Assembly (NCBI GenBank): GCA_037013495.1
Contig: CM072807.1
Location: 10,109,001 to 10,173,000, forward strand
Direction of reading: 5' to 3'
DNA length: 64,000 nt
From: Hippophae tibetana
Taxonomy: Eukaryota > Streptophyta > Magnoliopsida > Rosales > Elaeagnaceae
The notes under the pieces were generated by a model. The model searched no databases, was not told where the DNA came from, and saw only the letters and a list, made by a program, of their open reading frames with translations. Position numbers and translations under genes: made by a program. Within the stretch, counting starts at the first letter, position 1; the number at the start of each line of letters is the position of its first letter. This document shows, in pieces, positions 37,381 through 52,100 of this stretch.

Positions 37381-37995
37381 GAATAAGGATTTACAAAGGA
37401 AACTCAACCTATTTGATTGGAGATCCCAAGATCGTTCAAAGGGATAACCTGATTGTAAAAACTAGATCACTGTAGGGGTTTACCCTCAAGTTCATTCCTA
37501 TGATGAAAACAATGATACCTGTAAGATACAAGATAAGCTAAGGCTTTTAATTATTTTTATGAAGAGAATATTGAATGGAGTATGCAGGGTACTCTTTATA
37601 GATTACTTTTAAAGATAAGATATCACTTCTGTGAGGAAGGGGTAGGATCACTTCAAAAGAGAATTATATATATTATTTTGGTTGAATATTTTTTATCTAG
37701 AGTGAGGTTCTTTCAATAGAGTTCAAACACTTTAAAGTTTGTAGGATAATAAAATATAGTGTAAGTTTATTATTATTTAATCGTTGTATCTTGAGAGATA
37801 AATTTTTGTTTTCTCAAACACCCACTTTGAGCGGAAAAAATTATCTTAAGGATATTGTGTGATACAGAGGCCTCGATTATTATTTTTTATTTATGTATTT
37901 AATTTATATATTATTTAAATTAAATATATATTTCCAACTTTTTTTAATAAAATAATTTCATTCTTAAATTGTTTGTTCTTGTAATATTTCTAACA

Positions 37996-38944
37996 AAATC
38001 ATCTTATAATATTAATTTAACATGATTGTTTTGGTTTTTTTATTCCATTTATAGTAAATAAAAAATAACTCGCATGATTATATATATATAGTATTTTATT
38101 AAATTGATAAAATATTACAAATTAATATAATCTAAATTTAAAAAAACCTAATATTATAGTTTGAAGAGCAACAAAAGTTCGTGCAATAATACATAAGAGA
38201 ACCATACAAAATACAACATGAAATTTTAGCAAAATAATACAATCAAAAATAATATAAACTATAAAAGAATTGCATTAAAACCATGTCAAATCTCCAAGCA
38301 AACCAAAAGGATGCCAAATGCAAATCTTCTTCGTGAAGACATTTTAAGCATCTTTAAGATCTAGAGCTAAAAAGTGCATAAAAGAACCATAATGCGAGAT
38401 AGTAACTAAAATGAGCAAAGTAACTCACAAAGAAACTTAACACTCAAATAATGCACAAAACCCAAACTAAAGGGTAAAAGAAGAAATGAAATCATAGGGT
38501 ACATTAAAGAAGAGAAGATGAAAAAAAAATGGATAAAATAAAAATAAAATTTCCACCACCGGAGGTAGAAGTCCATCCAAAAAGGAGCCTCTTCTCCTCC
38601 GGTGGAACGAAAATAAAATGATGAAATGAAATTTTCTTGCAAGAAAGAGGAGAAAAAAATTGGAAGAAAAATGAGCAAAAAGGGGGTGGCGGCTGAAGGA
38701 AGCTTGGCTTGCTTTATGTTCAAGTAAATATGATATGGTGGAAATTAGTACTTATCTTAGAATTTTATCACATAAGGACCTTGATTTTAATTCAAACTAC
38801 TACTAATGAATTTTAAAGATTCTTCCCATTAGAAACTTATCTTTAATTAATCACATTGATGAGTTGGTAATACAAAGAGAAACTTAAGGAGCCATAATTA
38901 GAGCAACGTACAAAGAGAAAATGTAAACTAAAATATCAGATATT
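37996..38944. other. LHCB5 3' flank and intergenic DNA
   Basis: AT-rich on the left. From about 38290 to 38720 the composition is less skewed but no protein similarity is recognised in any frame. The LHCB5 3' UTR (minus strand) should occupy the last 100-250 bases before 38945. Confidence 0.5.
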
Positions 38945-40985
<2,041 letters not shown>

Positions 40986-41230
40986 TTTTCTTTGCTTGGA
41001 AAACTTAGCTAGTGATGGTAGTGCTTTGGAAAAGAAAAGCAATGGCCGAGAGATAACAAGTGAACTCAGAAACTATATGCTTGAGCTGGTGGATGTAGAC
41101 TAGCCACATTGGATTTTGTTTCATAGGCAGTTATTGGTCCTCATGGCACGTGCGCAATCCAATGTGTAGATTTGATTGGGCAAGAAAATTGACGTGGCAG
41201 ATGACATTGTTGACATGGTATCCTCCTGAA
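40986..41230 (-). promoter_or_regulatory. LHCB5 promoter and 5' UTR
   Basis: Read on the minus strand, a TATA-like CATATAG lies near 41076. Upstream are a palindromic G-box CACGTG (41147-41152) and a second ACGT element, ACGTGGCA (41192-41199, plus-strand reading). CCAAT/ATTGG motifs lie at 41108-41112, 41133-41137 and 41175-41179. G-boxes close to CCAAT boxes are typical of light-regulated Lhc promoters. Activity is inferred from motifs only. Confidence 0.6.
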
Positions 41231-43160
41231 CTTGATGATTGATTGTTTTGGATAACATGTTTTATCCAAAACTACGTTTCAACGAATATACTCATCATTT
41301 GTAGTCCATCCATTTCACTGCACTGGCTATGGCTCTAGGATGAGTATGCACTTTGTTTTTAAAATTGAAATGAAATATAAAATAATCATTATTTATTTCT
41401 CCCACAATTACCATAAATACATTAAAATACTCTATATATTATATTTTTCTTACGTATTTGTAAATCATTTATTATTATTTTCTCATTCTATCTTATTTAA
41501 AAATAAAAATAAAATCTCTTAATTTTTAATTTAATTTTATTTATAATTTTATAAATTTTACTTTAATATTTATCACTCTATTTTGTAATAACTTTATTTT
41601 TATTAAATTCTATTTCTTATTAATATTATATTCTTATTGAATTTCTATTCTAATAACATATAATCAAATTTAAGATTTAAGATTTATAAATATATATTGT
41701 GACTAATATATCATATTTACCTCTCAAACAAACCTAAATGTGATAAAAAGTATTTAAATATAACATTAGCTGATGTGTTGATTTAATTTTATAATTTTAT
41801 TCAATTAACATATTATTTTTATAATTATTAAAGTAATTGTAATCATATATTTTCATGTTCGAGTCAAATTTCTTCAGTTTTTAAAAACTATCAATCTGGC
41901 TCTCTCCCTCCTTGCTCTTCTTTCCTCCTCTATCTCTTGGTTTTCTAAGCCTATTTATTACTATCTTTATCTTGCAGATCAAATGAATCAAACTCAAATG
42001 TTAAGAAAACGAATTTGTAACTTTGAAAGATAAATTCTATTAATCCATAATATAAATACTCATTCTTAATAATATTATATTACTAATTTCACATAATTCA
42101 GCGGCAATATAGTAAAAAAAATAATAGGATAATAAGTTTTCAATTTTTGCGGAGATGTTTGAACATATATTTCGATTTGGAGTCTAACCCACCTGATAGC
42201 TCAAACCTAGAGAACAGTCCCAACTAATAGACAAATCATCACAAAAAAAACTTCTTAAAACCGTGCTCATAACATACTCATAAAAGAGACCTGTTTGAGC
42301 CAAGTTTTGTACCTATAATGTCGACCACCAATCCAAACTATTAGGTGACCAACTCCAGAAGAATATACTTGTTTTTATCTTTTTCTCATTCTTGACACAC
42401 AAGTATAAAACAAACAGAGAAAAAAAAAGAGGAAGATAGATTTTTTTTTCAAAAAAAAAAAACTTAATTTTATCTATTTAAAAATATCATTTAAAAAAAA
42501 ATTGTAATAATTTAAACCAAACATAAAATTAGATGAATAAATTAACGTACCCTAATAATTACATAGGTAATGTTAATTGAGTAAACTTATATGAATAAAT
42601 ATTACCAAAACTCTATAACACTTCCACACCTTTGTGTGGAGTCAAAATCTGGGAACTTAAAAGCTGTTTAGTTGTTTTTAATTTTTTTGGGGGTAATCTT
42701 TCATAGTTTCTTATTATGGCATTTTTTTCTAGAATATGATATTACTCAACAGATACTTTCCCTTCTGAATTGGAAAAGTCTATTTTTTTAGTTCTATTTA
42801 CATGAACGGGGCTAAAAACATGCCAAGTGCTCACTCCGTTTTTTTTAGTTACAAGGCAATTAGTGCTGAGCTTCACAGCTATTTAACATCCATAGAAGGC
42901 ATTTTAAGACATAATGAAAAGCCAACCATTAAAAAATTAACGGGCATATGCAACTATATCAACTACAAACTAAACCCTTTTTCAATTCATTATTTTGATC
43001 AAGTTTTGTACACTTTTCTGCTTCTCTACCCAATTGTACATCTTGTTCTTTGATTCTTTCCTGCTTTCTACAAAGGAGAGTTTAATTATACCAAATCATG
43101 AATGTGATTTTTGCAAATAAAAATGACATATATATGAAAACATCTCGGACAGCATTAGTA
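41231..43160. other. Intergenic DNA and CLPX 3' flank
   Basis: Mostly low-complexity A/T sequence (41340-42640). A reading frame at 42802-43053 has no recognisable similarity and is probably chance or part of the CLPX 3' UTR, which should lie at about 42900-43160 on the minus strand. Confidence 0.5.
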
Positions 43161-46100
43161 TTACATGCTCATCGATCTCGATGAAAGTTGCGATTCACCT
43201 TTCGCAAATTCCCCCTCAGCATTTTCCTGCATATATTTGGAACCATGGACAGCAAATTAAGAAACTCAAAATATATAATGCCAGCACAAACACCAGAGCT
43301 GTATAAACAAATGGATGCCACAAACTGACTAGGCCATAATTTTTGTCAAAGATTCATTTGTCATCATAAACTACACATGCAACCCACAAAGGGTGGAACT
43401 CAAAACTGTGTATCTGTTTGGGATGTGTCAATTACTAGATCACCTGTTTGTTAACTACCAAGGACTTCATTTCCTTGAGGTTGACACATGCAAAATTAGT
43501 TTAATTTAAACCACCACTAGTGGTTATCGGGAAAAAAAATTAAACTCCTTAGGAAAACAATGGACAGAAAATTTTATACATGGGTTGTACCGTAGTAGCC
43601 TCGCAACAATTATAAACCAAATCATCACCATACCATTGTATCCTTCAACTTGGTTTGAGCAAGGTAATGTTCTAATGCCCCATTTCCACGAAGAATCTTC
43701 CCTCCACATCCAAGAGAACTTTCTGAACCCACTGACTCCTCATCAACAACTAGAGCATCTATTCTATCATTTCCCATCTTAACATCTGGAATCTGAGACA
43801 ACCGCATTAAAAGTACATTCAGTAAATACTAATAAATCAAATCGAAATTACTCATCACTAGAATCAGATGCATGATCATGGAAGTTTATTTTAAGTGACC
43901 AAGAAACAGGTAATACCTCAAACATGGCTTCAGTTAGAATGCTTTCTAGTAGAGATCTCAAACCCCTTGCACCTGTATTTTTAGCCATTGCCTTCTTTGC
44001 AACAAGTCTTAGTGCTTTGTCGGTGAAATGTAGTTTTACCTGACACGTATTATAGAATTGAGTTTCAGATTAGTGTAGAACTTTGAGTGGGGGGAAGAAG
44101 GGAGATGCCGAAGTGCTTACATTGTTCATGCTAAATAATTTCTTGTACTGCTTGCCAAGAGCGTTTTTTGGTTCTGTGAGGACCTATAAAACAACTCCAA
44201 CTTTATTCCCTCTTTCTCCCAGTAAAATAAAGATTACAGAGAGAATTTTTGGAAAAAGTTCCTGGGATCCTAAAGTGACCAAGGAAATGATGTTTTCATG
44301 AGTAGACCATGATTGTTTTCAAAGCTGTGGCACTTCTTATGTGAAAAAAAAAATCTCAGAGGAGTCTAAGGAAAGTTTCCATTAAGCTTTCTTTCCAATA
44401 ACCATAAGAGACACCATTTGAAGTGAATTAGGAACAGAACAAGTATCGAGAGTAGAATATAATAAATTATTCTCAAGGTATTAACTGGAACACCGAATTT
44501 CAGATAAACCCAAGATGTGGAGCTCAATTCTTTAAAAAAAAAATTAAAAACAAACAACAATATACATTTTTTTCAAATAATAAACATACTTTTTCTTTTC
44601 TTTCTGCTTTGATATCTTTCCTCTTTGTCTTACATGATTAAGTAAAAGAAAAATGACGGCAAAATCAGTCCACACAGCACAGCTACATAATATAAGGGAG
44701 ATGAAAACATATGAACACAATCATAGAATATAATGACAAAGCATTACCCTAACAAGTTGGTCTTCAGTTAAAGCTGATAAACTAACTAAAATGGGAAAGC
44801 GTCCAATAAACTCTGGAATGAGACCATATGCAATGAGATCCGCACTTTCAACCTGCAAATCACATACAATAAGTGTCCAGAAAGCTATACGAATTAACCG
44901 GAAGCAGATATCTCAAGATCCCATCTTAATAGCTATTAAGTTCTTACGGATTCAAGCAACGATGAAGTAATTGCTGCATTAGTCACACTTCCAGATCTCA
45001 TGTTTGCACGAACAGGTGCACCAAATCCAATGGAAGAATCTTGTCGTCTGGTTAGCATCACATTATACTGTTACCCTTGTGTAAATAAAAATAAAACAAA
45101 ACATATTTTCAAGCAAAAATAATGGATTATTCACTAAAAGGTATTACCTTTCTGAAATGGTTTTGTCAAGATCAACAAAAGCTCCACCACATATAAAAAG
45201 AATATCCTTCGTATCTATCTGCAGATAATTCATTGTGAAGAATATTATACCATAGTTACACCTAGAGGAAAGAAACTATTGCTGCATAGATCCCAGACTT
45301 GGCAGCACTTATATACAAGTAAAACTTTTTGTTTTACTTGGCTGGAACCAACCAATTAAGTAAAGTTAACATGAGATGAGCTTAAGGAGTTTTTTTTTAC
45401 TACTTCAATGACAAACAGATGACCTATGAACCAAAAAACATGTATATTTTGCTCTCCTTGGTGAAATGAAAAGAATTCTACTTTTAAGCAACCATTGTTG
45501 ACTCATCAAGACCTTCTTGAGTAAAGAAAATGTCATCCTAATGGCTGAAAGTACTAGTGACAGTCAGCTATTGAAGATGCGATTGAGGATGTCATTAAAA
45601 AATTTAAAGTGAAAAGCTCAATATACAATTAAACATCTTTTCCTCGTAAAGGTAACATATTCATTACGTATATAAACATCTATCAGTACAATGGTTGGGT
45701 TGGGTTGAGTTTCTAAAATTTTTAGGCCAACCCAAAAAAATCGGGTTGATTAACTGATGGGCCAAAACCACCCAAATACAAGAATGAAAACATGCCAACC
45801 CAACCCATACCAATACGAGTTGATAACTCGGCCCAAACATTCTGAAATAAAATATTAAATATGTTATTATTAATATTATTAAAATACAAAATAATTATAT
45901 TTAAATTTAGATTTAAATTTATTAAAAAATAAATAAATAATAGGTGCAAGAACTCTTTGTCACCCAAGAGAAGCATATATATTATATATTATTTAGGAAG
46001 TGGGGATGTGGTACTAGATGTGTCTTACAATCAGGAATGTAATGAATAATAATATTCATATGTCAAAAATCATTACAAAGTGCTGTGTGGCACAATGGTA

Positions 46101-49100
46101 ACGTTGTTAGAATGTATACGGCATATCAGTGCTTCAAGCTCCACTGTAAACATATTTTTTAAATTAAACAGCGTTTACATGTTTGGGTTGGCCGGGTTCC
46201 AAAAGTATTCTGGTCCAACCTGTTACCAGCCATGACTTTCCAGGTGGTTTGGGTTATAACTCGATTTCACTAAAATAATATTTGAACCCAACCAACCCAT
46301 CCATATGAGTCAGTCAGGTTTATATGGGTTGGCTGGGTTAGAACGGATTTTGGCCACCCCTAAGCTGAAGCAACCATGGGATATCGAAATTTGTGGAAAC
46401 CTTAACAAAAATACCATATCAGTAGATTACATTACTATGATGTTATAGGTTACAATATACAGGAATGATGGACTTCAGCTAATGGTAGATACAAAGGTCG
46501 AGGGAGATTTAATTTCAAAACACACAAGGGAAGTATGCTCCAAATTCATATGACCAAAGGGACATAGGATGAAGTCCTCTACAATTCTTCTAGGAGGTGT
46601 TCATACTGATACTACTAAATATAGTCAGAAGAGCTAGGTCTTTATGCATACAAGACAATACATACTTTTGGAGGATTTCTAACCAAGATATACACTGAAC
46701 AGATAACTGGATAAGGATATACCTGTATGTGATCACCACGAGGATGCTTCCTTGCCCCCTTCTCAGGAACATTCACTATCTAGGCATGAATAAAATATCA
46801 AATCACCGAGCTTTTCAGCAAAGATTTTGCTCATAATTTTACAAGCAGACCAATATTGATGAAGACATTAATTGAAAACTAAAAAGAGAATGGAAAAATT
46901 CCCTACAGGAGAAGAACATTAATGCTACCAGAGAAAGATGCCAGACAGTGCAATGGAACAGATTTTTCCCGTTTTCACTAAAAACAAAAGGTAATATTAT
47001 CATGAAATAAATATGTTTCCTCCTATATTTTGAAAATTAAATGAAGTAAACTAATTATAGTAAGACAAGATTTTTAAGTGAATTTGCACAATCATGGTGA
47101 CCAATGATTTTACATGAACCAAAAATACTGATAATTTGAATTTCTCTTTACATTACAGTAATGAAAGTAATGGTTGAATGCAAAGAAAAACACTCACCGT
47201 TCCTTCCAGCATTTTCAATAACGCTTGCTGAACGCCCTCACCTGAAACATCTCTGCTTATATTTAAGCTCTCTGCCTAAATATCATCCAAAATTCAAAGA
47301 TACTTCAGCTTAACAATACTCAGGTGAATTATGAATGACAAAACTAATGAAGGGCGTAAAACCTTCTTAGTTATCTTGTCAACTTCATCCATATAAACCA
47401 TCCCTTGTTGTGCAGCTTGTACATTAAATTCAGCTGCCTATTGACAGAAACAACTATGTCAACCCATTGATGAAAAGAAATGCACTCAATACGTTCAGAA
47501 ACCAAAAGTTGACCTCTTATTGATTTGTTAGTTTGAAGATGCGATACATGACATACCGCAAGTAGCTTATACAAAATTGATTCAACATCTTCTCCAACGT
47601 AACCAGCCTGCAAAATAGCAATCCCTCCATCAGCTAACTAGTGCCTAAAGATGGGTGCAATATATAGAGGGTAATAATATTACCATAATAAATTTTGTTA
47701 TTTTCATAATAACAATACATGAAATGTTAGTTTTATCATTGATATTAATTACATCCTAAGAAAACTACTTATAATAAAGTTATGATTGACTAAATATTCT
47801 TGTGTCATTAATGATTTATATTATGGGTACATCACTACCCTATATATATATATATATAAAAGATAGGTTCAATGGCCAAAACTTTTTACATAATATATTA
47901 CACTATTATATCTTAACCGTTGAGATTTACGAGAGACGCGAGAAAGAAAATCATTATTTTAATCTTAACGGTTGAGAAATGATGACGTTAATAAATTATA
48001 TAAAAAAATGTGGCAACTAATCCTATCCCATATATATAGATATCCGCTGAAATCATTAATCAACAATACATACTAAACAAAGAAGCATTTATAAACATCA
48101 ACTTGGAAACTAAAGAAAGTCCAAATTACCCAGGTATTTCTTATCATTTATTTTTCAGAAAAGAATCAAATATAAACTAAACCTGTGTCAAGGTCGTTGC
48201 ATCAGCAATGACAAATGGCACATTGACAAAGCGAGCCAGAGTTTTTGCAAGCAATGTCTTCCCTGTTTACAATGAGTAATTTAGATGAGAAAGGTAGTTT
48301 AACATCTAAAAGCTTTCCTTCTTGTGAAACTCAGAATTCACTCTTATCATTTTCATTCAAAGACACTGCATATTTATATACAAAGTTAGGGACATTCTTA
48401 GATGACATACACTTAATACACAACTAATATATTCAACTAGTAATAGACATCTAATACACAACTAACATCTCTAACACTCCCCCTCAAGTTGGAGCATAGA
48501 TATTAATCATGTCCAACTTGTTACAAAAATAATCAACCCGAATCCCACTTAAAACTTTCATGAAGATATCGACACTGTATATTTATATACAAAGTTAGGG
48601 ACATTCTTAGGTGACATATACCTAATACACAACTAATATATTCAACTAGTGATAGACACCTAATACACAACTAACATCTTTAACACTCCCCCTCAAGTTG
48701 GAGCATAGATATTAATCATGTCCAACTTGTTACAAAGATAATCAACCCGAACCCCACTTAAAACTTTCATGAAGATATCTCCAGTCTTCATATATCCTGT
48801 AGAAATCAAACCTTGTTGAATTTTCTCGCGAACAAAATGACAATCAATTTCAATGTGTTTATTTCGCTCATGAAACACAGGATTAGAAGCAATATGAAGA
48901 GTAGATTGGTTATCACACCATAATTTCGCTGGTACTGAAGTTTTAAGACCTACTCCATCCAAGAGCTGATATATCCATATTATCTCAGACGCAGATTGTG
49001 TCATAGCCTTATATTCTGACTCTGCACTCGATCGTGACAACATTCTGCTTCTTGTTTTTCCATGAGACCAAATTTCCTCCAATGAAAATACAATAGCCTG

Positions 49101-52100
49101 ATGTGAATCTTCTATCCACTTTGGAACCTGCCCAATCTGCATCTGAAAAAAATATGAGTGTGTCCATGATTTGCATACAAGATACCACGTCCAAGTGCTC
49201 CTTTCAAGTAACACAAAATTTGCTCTAACGCTGCCCAATGATAAACTGTTAAGGATGACATAAATTGGCTAACAACATTGACCGAATATGCAATATCTGG
49301 ACGAGTCACGGTAAGATAATTCAGCTTTCCAACCACCCTTCGATATCTCTCAGAATCTTTAAAGAGTTTCCCATCTCCTGTAAGGTGGATGTTCGGAGTC
49401 ATTGGAACACTACAAGGTTTTGCTCCTAATTTTCCTGTCTCAATTAATAAGTCCAATACATATTTTCTCTAAGATAGAAAGATACATTTTTTACTCCTTA
49501 TGACTTCAACACCCAAGAAATACTTTAGCATCCCCAAATCCTTCGTGTGAAACTGAGTATGTAGGAAAAACTCAAGAGATGAAATTCTCGTAGTATCACT
49601 TCCAATAATAACAATGTCATCTACATACACAATTAAAAAAATGATACCAGCTTCTGATTGTTTGTAGAACACAGAATAGTCAGACTTGCTTTTCATCATA
49701 CCAAACGTTTCTATAGCTTGACTAAATTTTCCGAACCAAGCACGAGGACTCTGTTTCAAACCATACAAAGATTTGCGGATACGACAAACTTGCCTAGACT
49801 TTCCCCTGAGCAACAAAACTAGGAGGTTGCTCCATAAACACCTCCTTTTGAAAATCACCATGAAGAAAAACATTCTTGATATCTAGTTGATGCAAAGGCC
49901 AATGGTGAGTAACTTCCATAGAAATAAACAACCGAACAGAAGTCAATTCTGACACCTCCTCTTGAAAGTGTCAGAATAGTTCACTCCATAGGTTTGAGCA
50001 TATCCCTTAGTAACAAGACGGGCCTTTAATCGAACAACTGACCCATCCGGTTTGAGCATATCCCTTAGTAACAAGAAAGGCTTTTAATCGAGCAACTGAC
50101 CCATCCGGATTAACCTTAACTATGAACACTCATTTGCATCTGATAGCTCGTTTCCCCGAAGGTAAATCAACCAAGTCCCAAGTACCATTGTCATCCAACG
50201 CATTCATTTCCTCGATCATTGCATGATGCCAACCAGGATGAGATATGGCTTCATGAACAGTTTTAGAATAGAAATAGAATCAAGAGAGGCAATAAAAGAG
50301 CAAGAGGAAGACGACAAGCAGTTATACGAAACAAAAGAAGAAATAGGATAAGTACATTGACATTTACCTTTGCGTAATGCAATAGGAAGATCATCGTTCA
50401 GGACTGGATCTAATGACGAAGGAGCATGTGCAAGACATGAATCAAAAGGTCTATGTCTGGAGTAGACTTGAGTTATAGGAGGCCTAACAGGAACTGGATC
50501 AGAGACAGGTTCAAATGATGTGATAGAATAGACTAACAAATCATCATCCTTCCCCTGAACAAATGATGTGATAACATAGACTAACAAATCATCATCCTCC
50601 CCCTGACGTGCAGGAAGAGAAGAAGACGAAAAATAGGGTGTGTCTTCCATGAAGGTAACATCAATTGAGACAAGATATTTGTTAAGACTAGGACAATAAC
50701 ATCTATAACCTTTCTGGAGACGAGAATAACCAAGGAATATACACTTCAAAGACTTGGGATCTAATTTAGTAACATACGGACAAACATCTCGAACAAAACA
50801 AGTGCTACCAAATATCCTAGGGTCAACCGGAAATAGTGACTTATTAGGAAACAAAATTTTGTAAGGAATCTCACCATGAAGAACAAATGAGGGCATGCGA
50901 TTAATAAGAAAACATGTTATTGTAACTGCATCGGCCCAAAAAAGTTTAGAAACATTCATTTGAAATAATAAGGCACGTGCAGTTTTGAGAAGATGTATGT
51001 TCTTACGTTCGGCCACTCCATTTTGAGATGGAGTATCAACACACGAAGTTTCATGAAGCATGCCATTTTGAACCATATAAGATTGAAACAAAGCTGATGT
51101 ATATTCTTTGGCATTATCACTTCGCAAAATACGAATTGAAACATTAAATTGAGTTTTAATCTCAACACAAAATGCGCAAAAAATAGAAAACAATTCAAAA
51201 CGACTCTTCATTAAATATAATCAAGTTACACGAGAATAATCATCCACAAAAGTAACAAAATACTTAAATCCAGGTTCAGACAAAATAGGACAAGGACCCC
51301 AAACATCAGAATGAACTAATTCAAAAGGAACACTAGCACGTTTATTAACTCTTGGATTTGAACTAAGACGATGATGTTTTGCAAATTGACAAGACTCATA
51401 ATCTAATGAAGACACCTTACTAAACTGAGGACAAAGTTTTTGAAGTAAAGGAAGAGATGGATGACCTAGTCTACAATGTGCCTCGAAGGGAGAGGTTACA
51501 CCAGAGCAAGCAACAGATTTCGGTATTAGTGTGTCAAGAATATAGAGGCCTCCAGACTCATGTCCTTTACCAATAGTCTTCTTCGTCATAAGATCTTGAA
51601 ATAAGCAACGATCAAGAAAAAATGAGATGCAACAGTTAAGATTGCGAGCAAGCTGACTTACAGAGATCAAATTAAAGGATAAGTTAGATAAATGTAAGAC
51701 AGACGACAAAAGAAGCAAAAAAGTGAAAGTAATTGTACCAGACCCAAGAACACGAGATGGTGACCCATCGACTAAGGTAACAATAGAGGTAGAAGTGCCT
51801 GTCATATGATCTGTGACACCAGAATCAATAACCCATTTGGAAGATGAGGAAAGGAGACACGCATTTGATTTACCTGAATTAGCAATAGCAGTGACAGAAG
51901 GTGATGAAGACCTTAGTAATTCTTGATACTGTGGGAACTTGGTAAATTCATCTACAGAGATAAGAACCGATTTTTCAGAAGTATCAGAAGTGGATGCAAT
52001 ATGAACCGAGTGACCTTTCTGATGTTTGTACTGAAGCTTTCTACAGTCATGTTTCGTATGTCCTAGTTTGTGACAATAGTGACATACAATACCTCCTAGG

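Larger units (their letters stand above)
31895..37995 (+). mobile_element. Ty1/Copia (Tork/TNT1-like) retrotransposon, decayed, with a nested CACTA
   Basis: Diverged LTRs lie at about 31895-32254 and 37664-37995, both ending TTTCTAACA, with a purine tract (GAGGAAGGGG, 37632-37641) before the 3' LTR. Coding order is gag (32722-33640), zinc-knuckle relic, protease (WWIDTG, about 33822), integrase (34220-34995, HHCC and catalytic core), RT (35030-35836) and RNase H (36744-37380). Segments such as SKDEAIEKF and FVDDSTKYCYVYL are typical of the TNT1-94-like group. Several stops and a gap between about 34996 and 35040 (end of integrase to start of RT) show it is dead. The CACTA at 35837-36743 interrupts RT/RNase H. 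Outer LTR edges are approximate. Confidence 0.85.

Noticed and set aside
42802-43053. 83-codon plus-strand frame beginning MNGAKNMPSAHS
   Set aside because: No recognisable similarity; probably within or beside the CLPX 3' UTR in antisense.
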